A stretch of DNA of 64,000 nucleotides from Homoserinibacter gongjuensis (GCF_030161875.1 NZ_BSVA01000001.1:1054001-1118000), one strand, 5' to 3'; positions 8,365 through 22,316 are shown, counted from the stretch's first letter. Numbers and translations are program-made. Notes: generated by a model not told the origin, from the sequence alone.

Positions 8365-9537
8365 GTGTTCGTCTCGCACCTCGAACTCGCCGACTTCCGC
8401 AACTACGAGTCCGCGTCGCTCGCTCTCGCGCCCGGCCCGAACCTCATCGTCGGCAGCAACGGGCAGGGCAAGACGAACCTCGTCGAGTCGGTCGCCTATC
8501 TCGCGACCCTCGGGTCCCACCGGGTCTCGAGTGATCAGGCACTCATCCGTCAGGGACAGGATGCCGCGATCGTCCGTGCGCGCTTGGAGCACGCCGGCCG
8601 CCAGGTGCTCGTCGAGCTGCAGCTCAACCGTCAGGGCGCGAACCGCGCACAGGTCAACCGCGCCCCCGCGAAACCCCGCGACCTGCCGCGGCACGTGCAC
8701 GCCGTCTTGTTCGCCCCCGAGGATCTCGCGCTCGTGCGTGGCGAGCCGTCGGGGCGCCGCCGCTTTCTCGACCAACTGCTCGTGCAACTCACGCCGCGCA
8801 TGGCGGGCGTGCTCGCCGACTACGACCGCGTGCTCAAGCAGCGCAACACCCTGTTGAAGTCGGCCCGGGCTGCGCGCGTCGCCTCGTCGCAGCTGTCGAC
8901 CCTGGATGTGTGGGACGAGCGACTGGTCGACCTCGGCTCCGAGATCATCGAGGCGCGCGGCCGCCTGGTCTCCGAGCTGCGTCCCTTCGTGGGCGAGGCT
9001 TACGCGGCGATCGCGGGGGAGGTGCACGAGGCAGAGCTCGCGAGCGAGCTGTCGATCCTCGGTGCAGCTCCCGACGAGGAGTCCGAGGTGAGTGAGCAGT
9101 CGGTGCGCACCGAGATCGACCAGCTGGAGGCGGCATCCGCGTTCACGGCGGCCCTCGCGCACAACCGCCGAGCCGAACTCGACCGCGGCCTCACACTCAC
9201 AGGCCCGCATCGCGACGACCTGCTGCTCCGTCTCAACGGTCTTCCCGCGCGGGGCTATGCGAGTCACGGGGAGTCGTGGTCGTTCGCACTCGCACTGCGG
9301 CTCGCCTCGGCCGCCCTCCTGCGGGCCGAGTCGCCGGCGGGGGATCCGGTGCTGATCCTCGATGACGTCTTCGCCGAGCTCGACGAGTCGCGGCGTCAAC
9401 GGCTCGCGGATGCCGTGGGCGGCTATGAGCAGGTGCTCATCACCGCTGCGGTCGAATCGGATGTGCCTGCCGCACTCGCCGCGCACACCGTGCGGATCCG
9501 GGCCGGTCGCGTGCTCGAGCCCGAGGAGGCACCGTGA
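8365..9537 (+). CDS. recF: DNA replication/repair protein RecF
   Basis: SMC-like ATPase that loads RecA at gaps. The product is 390 aa from GTG 8365 (VFVSHLELADFRNYES). Walker A reads GSNGQGKTNLVES, the signature region LTLTGPHRDDLLL, and Walker B DPVLILDDVFAELD. The stop codon overlaps the next gene's GTG (GTGA at 9534-9537), a coupling seen repeatedly in this window. Confidence 0.96.
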   Translation: MFVSHLELADFRNYESASLALAPGPNLIVGSNGQGKTNLVESVAYLATLGSHRVSSDQALIRQGQDAAIVRARLEHAGRQVLVELQLNRQGANRAQVNRAPAKPRDLPRHVHAVLFAPEDLALVRGEPSGRRRFLDQLLVQLTPRMAGVLADYDRVLKQRNTLLKSARAARVASSQLSTLDVWDERLVDLGSEIIEARGRLVSELRPFVGEAYAAIAGEVHEAELASELSILGAAPDEESEVSEQSVRTEIDQLEAASAFTAALAHNRRAELDRGLTLTGPHRDDLLLRLNGLPARGYASHGESWSFALALRLASAALLRAESPAGDPVLILDDVFAELDESRRQRLADAVGGYEQVLITAAVESDVPAALAAHTVRIRAGRVLEPEEAP

Positions 9538-10022
9538 CCGAGCCCGAGCACATCGCGGTCTACCGGCGGGTGCGACGCGTGTTCGGCGACCCGGCATCCC
9601 GCTCCCCCGATGCGCGCAAACGCGACCGCGCTTCGCGCGGGGAGACGACGGTGCCGTACGGCACGGGTCGTGATCCGCGCGAACTCGATGCCGTGCTCGA
9701 CGCGCTCACCACGACGATGGGATGGACCTCGCCCCTCGCGAAGTCGGAGCTGCTCGTGGCCTGGCCCGAGCTCGTCGGCCCTGAGGTGGCAGCACACGCC
9801 GAACCCGTCACTGTGGAGGACGGGTTGCTCACCGTGCGGTGCGACTCCACTGCATGGGCGCAGCAGCTGCGCTCGATGCGCACGACGGTGCTCGCACGGA
9901 TCGCGGAGCGGCATCCGGCGGCGGGTATCGAGTCGATCCGGTTCCTGGGCCCGGACACCCCCTCGTGGAAACGCGGCCCACGCGCGATTCCAGGGCGCGG
10001 CCCGCGCGATACTTACGGCTGA
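9534..10022 (+). CDS. DUF721 (DciA-like) protein
   Basis: 162 codons starting at a GTG that overlaps the recF stop. The C-terminal ~100 residues match DUF721: LVAWPELVGPEVAAHAEP then LTVRCDSTAWAQQLRSMRTTVLARI. DUF721 proteins include DciA, the ancestral loader or interactor of the DnaB helicase, and actinobacterial copies sit between recF and gyrB. The palindrome CGACCGCGCTTCGCGCGG at 9623-9640, also seen at 7446-7463, lies in the variable N-terminal part of the coding sequence. Confidence 0.88.
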   Translation: MTEPEHIAVYRRVRRVFGDPASRSPDARKRDRASRGETTVPYGTGRDPRELDAVLDALTTTMGWTSPLAKSELLVAWPELVGPEVAAHAEPVTVEDGLLTVRCDSTAWAQQLRSMRTTVLARIAERHPAAGIESIRFLGPDTPSWKRGPRAIPGRGPRDTYG

Positions 10023-10096
10023 GACGGCAAAAGAGGTCGACCGGGCCGGAAAAGTCGCTCAGAGAGGCGTTTCCGCGGTTTTCAGAGGCGCACTGA

Positions 10097-12160
<2,064 letters not shown>

Positions 12161-12167
12161 CGACGCC

Positions 12168-12200
12168 GGTTTCGAGACGCGGCTCCGCCGCTCCTCAACC
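12168..12200. repeat. Palindromic repeat copy between gyrB and gyrA
   Basis: A 33-bp copy of the same family as at 263-611: outer GGTTTCGA and CTCAACC with inner stem GCGGCTCCGCCGC. It fills most of the 62-bp gyrB-gyrA gap and could form a hairpin in the polycistronic mRNA. Confidence 0.85.
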
Positions 12201-12222
12201 CGCTGACTGACAAGAGAGACTT

Positions 12223-14848
<2,626 letters not shown>

Positions 14849-14852
<4 letters not shown>

Positions 14853-15256
14853 GCAGCGTCGCCGAGAAGCTCCAACGCAAAGACAGCCGCAGCGCCAGCG
14901 CCAAGCAGGTGCGCCTGAAGCTCGTCTATCTCGACTTCTGGTCGGTCGTGAAGTTCAGCTTCCTCATCTGGCTGTGCCTCGGCATCGTGCTCATCGTCGC
15001 GGCCGTGCTCGTCTGGATCGTGCTGAGCTCGACGGGCATCTTCGACACGCTCAACGGGCTGCTGCGCGACATCCTCGGTCAAGACAACTTCTCGATCACC
15101 GACACCTTCGGTCTCGGCCAGGTCGTGCTGTTCTCGTTCGTGATCGCGGTGCTCAACACCGTGACCGGCACCATCCTGGGTGCCATCGCCTCGCTGCTCT
15201 ACAACCTGAGCGTGCGGTTCACGGGTGGCATTCTGGTGGGCTTCCAGAACAGCTGA
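14849..15256 (+). CDS. DUF3566 transmembrane protein
   Basis: 135 aa, overlapping gyrA by four bases. A basic cytosolic N-terminus ([28 protein letters not shown]) leads into a TM at ~36-60 ([21 protein letters not shown]) and a second TM at ~88-110, with [21 protein letters not shown] between. This is the DUF3566 pattern found downstream of gyrA throughout actinobacteria; its function is not established. Confidence 0.9.
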
Positions 15257-15261
15257 TCATT

Positions 15262-15291
15262 TTGGCTCCGCGCGGATGCGTGGGGTACTGT
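15262..15291 (+). promoter_or_regulatory. Candidate sigma-70 type promoter for tRNA-Ile
   Basis: TTGGCT (15262-15267) and TACTGT (15286-15291) are separated by 18 bp and end about 33 bp before the tRNA 5' end. Assigned by pattern only. Confidence 0.45.
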
Positions 15292-15324
15292 AGGCGAGGC
15301 CGTTCCACGTAACGGTTCTCTCTC

Positions 15325-15398
15325 GGGGCTATAGCTCAGGCGGTTAGAGCGCTTCGCTGATAACGAAGAGGTCCCAGGTTCAAGTCCTGGTAGCCCCA
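15325..15398 (+). tRNA. tRNA-Ile (GAT anticodon)
   Basis: 74-nt cloverleaf: acceptor GGGGCTA pairs with TAGCCCC, D-loop AGCTCAGGCGGTTAGAG, anticodon loop CTGATAA and T-arm GGTTCAAGTCC. The 3' CCA is not encoded. Confidence 0.97.
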
Positions 15399-15555
15399 CT
15401 GTATTTTCTTGTGTCGCGATAATCCGCGACACCGGCCGCTCCCGCGGCATGAGCGTGGTCGCGCCGCGTCGCGAGTGCCGACACAGTCGAGTCCGCCCGT
15501 AATCCGCCGCGCCCGCCGCTCCGCCGGCCGCGCGCGAGTGGCGCACCTGTCAGGT

Positions 15556-15653
15556 GGTTGAGGAGCGGATCGCCGCAGGCGGTACGCGTCTCGAAACCGC
15601 CGTCCCCCGCACCTGTCAGGTGGTTGAGGAGCCGCGGAGCGGCGTCTCGAAAC
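15556..15653. repeat. Two tandem palindromic repeats downstream of tRNA-Ile
   Basis: GGTTGAGGAG...GTCTCGAAACC copies at 15556-15598 (long inner stem) and 15622-15653 (short inner stem). They are separated by a spacer carrying the small palindrome CACCTGTCAGGTG, which also precedes the first copy. They lie at the 3' end of the convergent quinone oxidoreductase gene. The rest of 15399-15555 shows no gene. Confidence 0.85.
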
Positions 15654-15662
15654 CGCCGTCCC

Positions 15663-16610
15663 CTACGGCAGCAGCACGATCTTCCCGCGCGGCGCCGTGC
15701 CGTCCTCGATCATGCGGTGCGCATCCGCTGCCTGCTCGAGCGGCAGGGTGCGCCCGATCTCGACGTCGAACTCACCCCGTGCCGCGCGCTCGGCGGCGAT
15801 GCGGATGCCCTCGGCTCGCCACGCCTGCTGCTCGGCGGTGAGCGGCACCTTGCTGCCGCCCGACCAGGCCTGGATGCCCCATCCGGGTGCGTCCGCTCCC
15901 CGCACGATCGTGCCGACGTGCTGCGGATCGCTGACGAGTTCGAGCGAGGCCTCGATCGCCTCGTCGGTGCCGGCGCCGTCGAGCACCCGGTCGACGCCGT
16001 CGGGCGCCACGGCGCGCGCCCGCTCGACGAGTCCGTCGCCGTACTCGACGGGCACGGCGCCGAGCTGACGCAGGCGGTCGTGGTTGGCGGGGCTCGCCGT
16101 GCCGATCACGTGCGCACCCATGGCGCGCGCGAACTGCACGGCCGCCTGACCCACGGCACCGGACGCCGCGTGCACGAGCACCGTCATCCCGCTCTCGACC
16201 CCGAGCGACCGCAACGCCTGATACGCCGTGGCGGCCGGAATGCCGAGGCCGGCGGCCTGCGCCCAGCTGAGGGCAGCGGGCTTCGCGGTCAGACCGGATG
16301 CGGGCACCACGGCGTAAGTCGCATAGCTGCCTTTCGCGCCCGTGACGATCACCTCGTCGCCCACCGACCAGCCCTCGACGCCGGGACCGATCTCGGCGAT
16401 CACACCTGCGGCATCTGAACCGGATACGCGCGGAGTCGTGATCGGCGCACTCGGCCGCTTGCCGGCGCGCAGCTTCACGTCGATCGGGTTGACGCCGGCG
16501 GCCTTCACCTCGACGACGACCTGACCCTCGCCCGGCGTGGGCACGGGGCCCTCCGCGAGTTCGAGAACCTCCGGACCGCCGATGGCGGTGTACTGCACGA
16601 ACCGAGCCAT
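15663..16610 (-). CDS. NADP-dependent quinone oxidoreductase-like protein (MDR superfamily, zinc-free)
   Basis: A 315-aa medium-chain dehydrogenase/reductase. The N-terminal GroES-like part has VVVEVKAAGVNPIDVKLR. The cofactor domain has LVHAASGAVGQAAVQFARAMGAHVIGTAS, the quinone-reductase variant of the Rossmann motif. No catalytic-zinc cysteines are present. The substrate cannot be deduced. It stands alone between two tRNA genes on the opposite strand. Confidence 0.88.
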   Translation of the reverse strand: MARFVQYTAIGGPEVLELAEGPVPTPGEGQVVVEVKAAGVNPIDVKLRAGKRPSAPITTPRVSGSDAAGVIAEIGPGVEGWSVGDEVIVTGAKGSYATYAVVPASGLTAKPAALSWAQAAGLGIPAATAYQALRSLGVESGMTVLVHAASGAVGQAAVQFARAMGAHVIGTASPANHDRLRQLGAVPVEYGDGLVERARAVAPDGVDRVLDGAGTDEAIEASLELVSDPQHVGTIVRGADAPGWGIQAWSGGSKVPLTAEQQAWRAEGIRIAAERAARGEFDVEIGRTLPLEQAADAHRMIEDGTAPRGKIVLLP

Positions 16611-16682
16611 GTCATCCTCCTGCCCCTCTACCGTGCCACGGTCGGCGGACTCAGCGCGAACAGGTAGGCTGTTTCCCCGGAC

Positions 16683-16755
16683 GGGGCCTTAGCTCAATTG
16701 GTAGAGCGCCTGCTTTGCAAGCAGGAGGTCAGGGGTTCGATTCCCCTAGGCTCCA
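16683..16755 (+). tRNA. tRNA-Ala (TGC anticodon)
   Basis: 73-nt cloverleaf: acceptor GGGGCCT/AGGCTCC with one G-U pair, D-arm TAGCTCAATTGGTAGAG, anticodon loop TTTGCAA, T-arm AGGGGTTCGATTCCCCT. CCA is not encoded. Confidence 0.97.
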
Positions 16756-16813
16756 CTCTCGGGCTTGTTGGAAAACAAGCCACATCCGAGTCGGAAAACT
16801 CGACCGAAAAGCT

Positions 16814-16845
16814 AAGGCCACTGGTCTCGATGAACCAGTGGCCTT
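16814..16845 (+). terminator. Hairpin terminator candidate downstream of tRNA-Ala
   Basis: AAGGCCACTGGT and ACCAGTGGCCTT form a 12-bp perfect stem around an 8-nt loop. Smaller hairpins (GGCTTGTT..AACAAGCC) lie between it and the tRNA. Confidence 0.7.
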
Positions 16846-17194
16846 CATGGTTGCGGGGGCTGGGCGGCGATCGCTGGCGCGGGCCGAGATGGCCGCCCCG
16901 GCAGAGCCATTGGGTAGGCCTGTTGATGCGCGGGGCGCGTCGGATCGGACTTTGCGTGCTGCGATTCGCTGTGGAGCGGTGCGTGGGGTGCCGACCTATC
17001 GGCGTGCGGATGCGTCGGGGACGGTTAACCTGCCGCGCCTGGTTCCAGCGCGGGGCGACCCCGAACGGCATCGTGATGCGGTCGATGCGCGGGCGGCGCG
17101 GGCGAGACGCGGCGACGTAGCAGAGCGCCGAAAACGGGAAGTGAACTGGAGCGCGATTCACCGCTTTCCATCAGAGACCAAAGGCCGATGGCTC
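16846..17194. other. Stretch with no supported gene
   Basis: GC-rich sequence with open frames on both strands but none with recognisable protein character or a convincing start. I see no repeat or RNA motif. Confidence 0.5.
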
Positions 17195-17305
17195 CTAAAG
17201 CAGAGCGACGCTGACGATCGGCCACAGGGCGATCAGCGCGCCGAGAATCGCGACGACGACAACGGCGATTCCGAGTCGGCGGAGGAACGCTGAGCTGTTA
17301 CGCAT
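17195..17305 (-). CDS. Possible small single-pass membrane protein
   Basis: A 36-codon frame MRNSSAFLRRLGIAVVVVAI... ending WPIVSVALL. It has a basic N-terminus and one continuous hydrophobic segment (residues 12-36). No good ribosome-binding site is close to the ATG (AAGGAG lies about 23 nt upstream). Unknown function; may be spurious. Confidence 0.35.
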   Translation of the reverse strand: MRNSSAFLRRLGIAVVVVAILGALIALWPIVSVALL

Positions 17306-17332
17306 GGCGGCACTGTAGCAGCGGCTTCTCCT

Positions 17333-17647
17333 TCAACAAGCACGGCTCGGAGGGGTAGACAATACGGTCTTGACGAAGACACGGCAACCCGATGCGGTCC
17401 AGTATCCGTTTCCTCGAGACTCGGTCACAGAGTAGATGGTGCTACCGGCGGAAGCGCGAATCTCAGCTATCGCCGATGCGCCGTCGGCCTGCGTGTCCTG
17501 TGCCGAGAGTTGGTCGGTCGAGGTCACGTAGTAGGCCTGAGATCCCACAATTGCCGCGCCTTGGTCGGCCGCAGCCGGGAGGGCGGGCAGCAATGCGAGG
17601 CTCAGCGCTACCGCTGCTGCCGTTGCGATCTTGCCACGTGTCTTCAT
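17333..17647 (-). CDS. Small secreted protein of unknown function
   Basis: 104 aa with a clear signal peptide (MKTRGKIATAAAVALSLALL, cleavage near AAADQ) and a mature part of about 75 residues containing two cysteines near the C-terminus (GCRVF and the final C). The start ATG 17647 has AAGGAG 6-7 nt upstream. I do not recognise the family. GC is slightly lower than in neighbours. Confidence 0.65.
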   Translation of the reverse strand: MKTRGKIATAAAVALSLALLPALPAAADQGAAIVGSQAYYVTSTDQLSAQDTQADGASAIAEIRASAGSTIYSVTESRGNGYWTASGCRVFVKTVLSTPPSRAC

Positions 17648-17802
17648 TGTGACTCCTTCGTCAAGCGGGCCCTTCTACTCGCTTCCGGAACGGAGGTGAG
17701 CGTGCCCACATCTGATTCGTTGCCATCAAGCGACGAATCCTTACGTGCACCCTTGGCTCGAAAGAGCGTGTCCGTGCCTACGCGCGACGTAGAGTGATCG
17801 TC

Positions 17803-18777
17803 ATGACCTCCGTAGAGTTCGACGCATACTCACTCGTGATGATCTACTCCGCGTTGGTCGTGTACGCCATCGCGTTCATCGCCTTCGCGATCGATCTTTC
17901 CGGCCGTTCTATGGTCACGGCCGATGCAGCCGCAGAAGCCAGCGCCGGCGAATCCCGATCAGGTCGCACGGCAGCGGAGGGATCAACGACCAATGTTGGC
18001 GTGGTTGAACGTGCCGACGTATCGACTCGGTCCGCCATTAAGTTCGCGCGAGTCGGCATCAGCCTGACCGCGCTTGCCTGGGTCCTGCACATAGGCAGCA
18101 TCGTGCTGCGCGGGGTGGCGGACGGACACGTGCCCTGGTCGAACATGTATGAGTTCTCAATGGTCGGTACAGCGGTGATGGCCGGCGTGTTCCTCGCACT
18201 GAATTTCAAGCTCGATCTGAAGTTCCTAGGAACCTTTGTCACAGGTCTCGTCGTGCTGCTCCTCGGCGTGGCGACCGTGAACTTCTACGTGTCGGTGGTG
18301 CCGCTACCGGTCGCCCTGCAATCTCCGTGGCTCGTCATTCATGTTGCTGTCGCAACCCTCGGAACCGGTTTCTTCGCTATCGGCGCTGGCCTGTCGGTTG
18401 CACAGTTGCTCAGCATGAGCCACCAACACAAACCGGAGGGGACCGGCTTCCTTACTCGTCTCCCCTCCGCCGAACGCCTCGAATCGCTGGCGTACCGGGT
18501 CATCGTGATCGGGTTTGTCCTGTGGACCTTCACCTTGATCGCGGGCGCCATCTGGGCGGAACACGCCTGGGGACGTTACTGGGGGTGGGATACGAAGGAG
18601 GTGTGGACATTCATCATCTGGACGCTCTTCGCCGGCTACATCCACGCGCGGGCCACGCGCGGCTGGCGTGGCTCGCGATCGGCGTGGCTCGCGATCGTCG
18701 GCTTCGCTGCCGTACTGTTCAACTTCAGCATGGTGAACCTGTTCTTCGCGGGCTGGCACTCATATAGCGGCTTGTAG
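17803..18777 (+). CDS. ccsB: CcsB/ResC-type cytochrome c biogenesis membrane protein
   Basis: Part of the System II machinery that exports haem and attaches it to apocytochrome c. Multiple TM segments are visible from residue 10 on. The tryptophan-rich WWD-type loop is present as HAWGRYWGWDTKEVW, with conserved histidines before (WVLHIGSIVLR) and after (GYIHARATRGWRG). About 324 aa from ATG 17803; GTG 17794 is an alternative. Its usual partners resB/ccs1, ccdA and resA are not adjacent. A Ser/Thr/Ala-rich linker at ~35-75 is atypically long. Confidence 0.85.
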   Translation: MTSVEFDAYSLVMIYSALVVYAIAFIAFAIDLSGRSMVTADAAAEASAGESRSGRTAAEGSTTNVGVVERADVSTRSAIKFARVGISLTALAWVLHIGSIVLRGVADGHVPWSNMYEFSMVGTAVMAGVFLALNFKLDLKFLGTFVTGLVVLLLGVATVNFYVSVVPLPVALQSPWLVIHVAVATLGTGFFAIGAGLSVAQLLSMSHQHKPEGTGFLTRLPSAERLESLAYRVIVIGFVLWTFTLIAGAIWAEHAWGRYWGWDTKEVWTFIIWTLFAGYIHARATRGWRGSRSAWLAIVGFAAVLFNFSMVNLFFAGWHSYSGL

Positions 18778-18849
18778 ACCAACATCCGCTCCACTCTCTG
18801 AACTTCTCCGCACGACCGCGGCGACCCGCATCGGCGACGGAAGGTGGGC

Positions 18850-19383
18850 ATGGCATCCCCTCAGGCGCTCAGCGAAGCCGACCGGCGGATCGTCGCGCTG
18901 TGGGCAGCGGACTGCGCCGATCGCGTGCTGCCGCTTTTCGAGGCGGAGGCACCGGATGACGACCGCGCGCGGGACGGGATCGCACGCGCCCGCGCGTTCG
19001 GGCGGGGCGAACTCGATGCCGCCGGTGAGATCCGTCGGCGGTTCGTCGCGGGTCGCGCTGCGCACTCGGCCACCGCTGCCGCTGCGATCGCGGCCGCCCG
19101 AGCCGCGGGTCAAGCCTCGGGCGTCGCGCACATGGGGGCGCACGCGCTCGGGGCCGCAGCGTACGCGGCGAAGGCGGCTGCGCTCGCATCCGCCGACGCG
19201 GAGACCGCGCGCCGGGCCGAGGTGCGCTGGCAGGTGGAACGCATGACGCCCGAGGTGCGCGCGGCGCTGCAGAAGCTGCCGCCACTCGGGCATGATGCGG
19301 CCGGCCCGCTCGGAGCGGGGCTGCTCGCCACCGGAGTGCTCGCCACCACGATCCGCGAGCTGCAGGCCACCGTCGCCGACTGA
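18850..19383 (+). CDS. Imm5-like putative immunity protein
   Basis: 177 aa, Ala-rich and alpha-helical. The start LSEADRRIVALWAADCADRVLPLFE and the central region of alternating Ala/His helices resemble the Imm5-like family found in polymorphic-toxin loci and as orphans. ATG 18850 has AAGGTGG upstream. No toxin gene is next to it here. Assignment is by sequence resemblance from memory. Confidence 0.6.
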   Translation: MASPQALSEADRRIVALWAADCADRVLPLFEAEAPDDDRARDGIARARAFGRGELDAAGEIRRRFVAGRAAHSATAAAAIAAARAAGQASGVAHMGAHALGAAAYAAKAAALASADAETARRAEVRWQVERMTPEVRAALQKLPPLGHDAAGPLGAGLLATGVLATTIRELQATVAD

Positions 19384-19419
19384 ACCGAGCGGCGTCGCGG
19401 CGTCAGTCGAGAAGCGCCG

Positions 19420-20055
19420 TCAGTCGAGAACCGGCGGATGCGGTGCCGTCGGGCTCGAGGCCGTCCAGCCGAGCTCGGCGCCGCGGTGGAAGAAGTGGCG
19501 GAAGCTGTAGACGAGCGGGTTCCAGCGGGTCGGGTCGATGAGGTCGGTGCCGGGCTTGAGGATGACCGGATCGGCGTGCACCCGCAGCACCTCCGCCTCG
19601 ACCATGTAGTACCCGCCGCCGTCGACCGCCGGGGTCGCCCGCCGCATCCGTGCCTCGAACTGCAGCGCGCACTCGAGCACGCGCGGCGGCGACACGAGCT
19701 CCGACGACTGTGGAGTGAGGCCTGCCGTCTCGAACTTGCGCGGTTCGAAGCGGTAGCGCGCCGCCTTCGCCTCGGGAACCGGATCGCGGCCCGTGAGCGA
19801 CGCGAGCCGCACGACGGAGCGCCACTGCTCGCCGCTCGGGAAGTTCACCGTGAGCTCCTCGCGAGCGAGCAGGTTCTCGATCGTCTGCCCGCCGGCCTCG
19901 ATGCCGAGCACGAGCATCTGGCCGAGCGCCCAATACGAGGATGCCGGGGCCAGGTTCGCGGTGCCGTCGGGGTTGAGAGTCGAGATCAGGTACGCGGGCG
20001 TGCCGACGTAGAGCACGCTCGGGTGAACGACGACGTGGGCCGGGCCGGCCGTCAT
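19420..20055 (-). CDS. Flavin reductase family protein
   Basis: 211 aa with the split-barrel FMN-binding fold pattern: PAYLISTLNPDGTANLAPASSYWALGQ near the N-terminus, then ENLLAREELTVNFPS. This family covers flavin reductases and related FMN enzymes; the substrate cannot be told. Start ATG 20055 overlaps the stop of the upstream DUF952 gene, so the two are co-transcribed. Confidence 0.82.
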   Translation of the reverse strand: MTAGPAHVVVHPSVLYVGTPAYLISTLNPDGTANLAPASSYWALGQMLVLGIEAGGQTIENLLAREELTVNFPSGEQWRSVVRLASLTGRDPVPEAKAARYRFEPRKFETAGLTPQSSELVSPPRVLECALQFEARMRRATPAVDGGGYYMVEAEVLRVHADPVILKPGTDLIDPTRWNPLVYSFRHFFHRGAELGWTASSPTAPHPPVLD

Positions 20056-20432
20056 CGGGCGTCGAGCTCGGGAGCCACCCAGCGTGATTCGATGCGCTGC
20101 ACCGGAACGACGCGCACGACGATCGTCGGGTCGCCGGAGGGCAGCGGACCGTCGACCCCGACGCTGCCGGTGACCTCGTCGCGCACGACGGGGATGCCCG
20201 CCGCGGTTACCGCATCCAGGTCGAGTTCCACCACGAGCAGCTGCAGTCGCAGGTCGGCGTAGCGCTCGTCGAGCACCCGCTGGATATCGTCAGCCGTCGT
20301 CGTGCGGATTGGCTGACCCACCCCCACGAGCACGCCGCGGGTCGCCGCCTCGTAGGAGCCGAACGGAACGCTCGCCTCCCAGTCGTCGGCGATCGCCACA
20401 TGAAAGGCGCGGGACTGCGATACCTCGCTCAC
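20052..20432 (-). CDS. DUF952 domain protein
   Basis: 126 aa. The DUF952 pattern is visible: FHVAIADDWEAS at the start, a central DERYADLRLQLLVVELDLDAV strand-helix, and the C-terminal RVVPVQRIESRWVAP. Function unknown. Translationally coupled to the flavin reductase gene. Confidence 0.78.
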   Translation of the reverse strand: MSEVSQSRAFHVAIADDWEASVPFGSYEAATRGVLVGVGQPIRTTTADDIQRVLDERYADLRLQLLVVELDLDAVTAAGIPVVRDEVTGSVGVDGPLPSGDPTIVVRVVPVQRIESRWVAPELDAR

Positions 20433-20488
20433 CCTTCGACCGTAGCACCGCGCATTCCCCGCGGTCAGGGCCGTTCAGCCCTGGCGAC

Positions 20489-21501
20489 TCACCAGTCGGA
20501 GCCGCCACCCGATCCGGAGTCGAAGCCGCCCCCGCCGTAGTCGCTGCCGCCGCCCGAGTCCCAGCCGCCTCCCCGGAGTCCCAGCCGCCGCCGGAATCCC
20601 AGCCACCGCCCGAGTCGTAACCCGAATCGCTGCCGCCTCCGCCGGATCCGCTGAACCGGAACCCGTTGGTGGAGAGCATCCAGATGACGAAGATGATGAT
20701 GAGCACCATCGGCAGGTAGCGCCACGCCGACTTCTGCTCCTGCTGCTGCGGTTGCCCGTACGCCGACCGCCACGACCGTCGGCTCGCGCCGCTGCTCGTG
20801 CTGCTGCTCGCGCCGCTGCTCGAGGCGCGCGAGGTGGTGCGCACCGCACCCATCGCCTTGTTGTCGAGGTACTTCTCGACGAGCGCGTCGGCGCCCGAGA
20901 TGAGCCCGCTCACGAGGTCGCCGGCCTTCAAGTGCGGCACCGCCGTGCCCTTGACGACCGCGTCGATGTCGTCGCCGTTCAGGTACGTCGAGATGCCGTT
21001 GCCGGCCTGGACCTGGATGCGGCGGGGCTGCCGAACGAGCAGGATGTAGATCCCATTGTCTTTCGCCTCGTCGCCGACCCCGAGTTCCTGGGCGCGCTTG
21101 CGCGCGTAGTACTCCACGTTCTCGGTGATCGTGTTGACCGTCTCCACCACGACGACCACGTCGTGCTTCTTACCGAGCCCGCGCAGATGTGCACCGACGG
21201 CCTGCTGCTGGTCGTAGGTGAGCATGTCGGCGGTGTCGACGACGTTGTCGTTCGCCTGACGCACCTCGACCGAGTCGACGACGATCATCGCCGGGTCGTC
21301 GGCGCGGAACGTCGAGCGGCAGAAGTCGCAGTGCCACAGTCCGTTGGTGTCCTGCGTCAGCTGGGTCGACCCGCAGTTCACGCAGCGCTGCGGTGCGAGC
21401 TCGGGGTCGCGCCCGTCGTCGACGGGTTCCGGATGCGGGTTCCCCTCGTCGTCGGGCGTGCGCGGCTCGTCCGGCGTGGGCGGGTTCTCGTCGGGCGTCA
21501 C
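20489..21501 (-). CDS. TPM domain membrane protein with Gly/Ser-rich tail
   Basis: About 337 aa after repair. The N-terminal zinc-ribbon-like segment has CVNCGSTQL and CDFCRSTF. The TPM domain follows (VVDTADMLTYDQQQAVGAHLRGL ... GNGISTYLNGDDIDAVV). Next come a Ser-rich linker, one TM (YLPMVLIIIFVIWMLS) and a low-complexity GGGWDSGGG tail ending GGSDW. The tail frame is broken by a one-base loss in CCCC 20571-20574. TPM proteins act in membrane or thylakoid protein quality control in other organisms; the role here is unknown. Confidence 0.82.
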
Positions 21502-21571
21502 GAGGGCAGGCTACTGGGCCGCGAGCGCGCGCTCCACCGCCGCGCCCGAATCCTCCTCGGACGAGCCTGGA

Positions 21572-21661
21572 TTACCAGCCCAACCAGCGCGGGATCAGCA
21601 CGAACACCACGATGAACACGCCCGCGCATCCGAAGGTCATGAGCCCGACGAGGCCGTGCAT
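21572..21661 (-). CDS. Possible 29-aa membrane peptide
   Basis: A short frame MHGLVGLMTFGCAGVFIVVF ending PRWLGW, just downstream of the preceding minus-strand gene. It forms a single hydrophobic helix. No clear ribosome-binding site. Listed only because it is too short for standard ORF calling. Confidence 0.3.
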   Translation of the reverse strand: MHGLVGLMTFGCAGVFIVVFVLIPRWLGW

Positions 21662-21675
21662 CCGCGTGTAGCGGC

Positions 21676-22248
21676 TCAGAAGTCGTCCTCGTCGTCGTCG
21701 CCGACGTCGATCGCGCCGACGTCGGCGAGGTCTTCGATCCAGAGGTTCTCGTCGGCGCGCAGGGTCTGCCAGGCGGCGTAGGCCACGCCGGCGACGGCGA
21801 CAACGCCGAGTCCGATGAGGATGAAGGTGCCCGGGCCGGGACCCTTCTTCGGCGGCGGCGCGAGCTTAACGACCTTGCCGCCCGAGCGGGCGGCAGAGCG
21901 CACGACATCACGCACGCGCGGATCGCGAACCGCCTCGATGACGGCGATCGCCGAGCCGACGGCGCCAGACAGGGCGGGGAGCACATCCCCCACGACCTTT
22001 TCCTTCACGGCCGATCCGGCCGAGCGCGCGCCCGCGATGCCCGTCGCGACGGCGGGCTGCACGTGATCGGTGTAGACACCGGCGACACGAGGGGCGACCT
22101 CTTCACGCGAGAGCGCGCGAGCCTGGTGGGTGGCCTCGCGCAGCACATGGGCGGCCTGATCGAGCGCTTCCCGCTGCTGTTCCCAGAGCTCGTCGGCCGA
22201 GCGCTTGAGCTTCTTCAGCTCCTTCTGACGCGTGCGGGACAGTGCCAT
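21676..22248 (-). CDS. Membrane protein of unknown function with acidic tail
   Basis: 190 aa from ATG 22248 (MALSRTRQKELKKLKRSADEL). It has an N-terminal coiled-coil-like basic segment and an Ala-rich amphipathic middle. One TM is visible at ~140-160 (TFILIGLGVVAVAGVAYAAWQ), followed by a strongly acidic C-terminus (GDDDEDDF). Divergent from the cyclophilin gene. No recognised domain; similar architectures are common hypothetical proteins in Microbacteriaceae. Confidence 0.75.
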   Translation of the reverse strand: MALSRTRQKELKKLKRSADELWEQQREALDQAAHVLREATHQARALSREEVAPRVAGVYTDHVQPAVATGIAGARSAGSAVKEKVVGDVLPALSGAVGSAIAVIEAVRDPRVRDVVRSAARSGGKVVKLAPPPKKGPGPGTFILIGLGVVAVAGVAYAAWQTLRADENLWIEDLADVGAIDVGDDDEDDF

Positions 22249-22316
22249 GATGACCTCCGTTGTGCGGCTCGGCGTCCTCCCATCCTGCCACGGGGAGCTT
22301 ATGAAACAATGGGCGG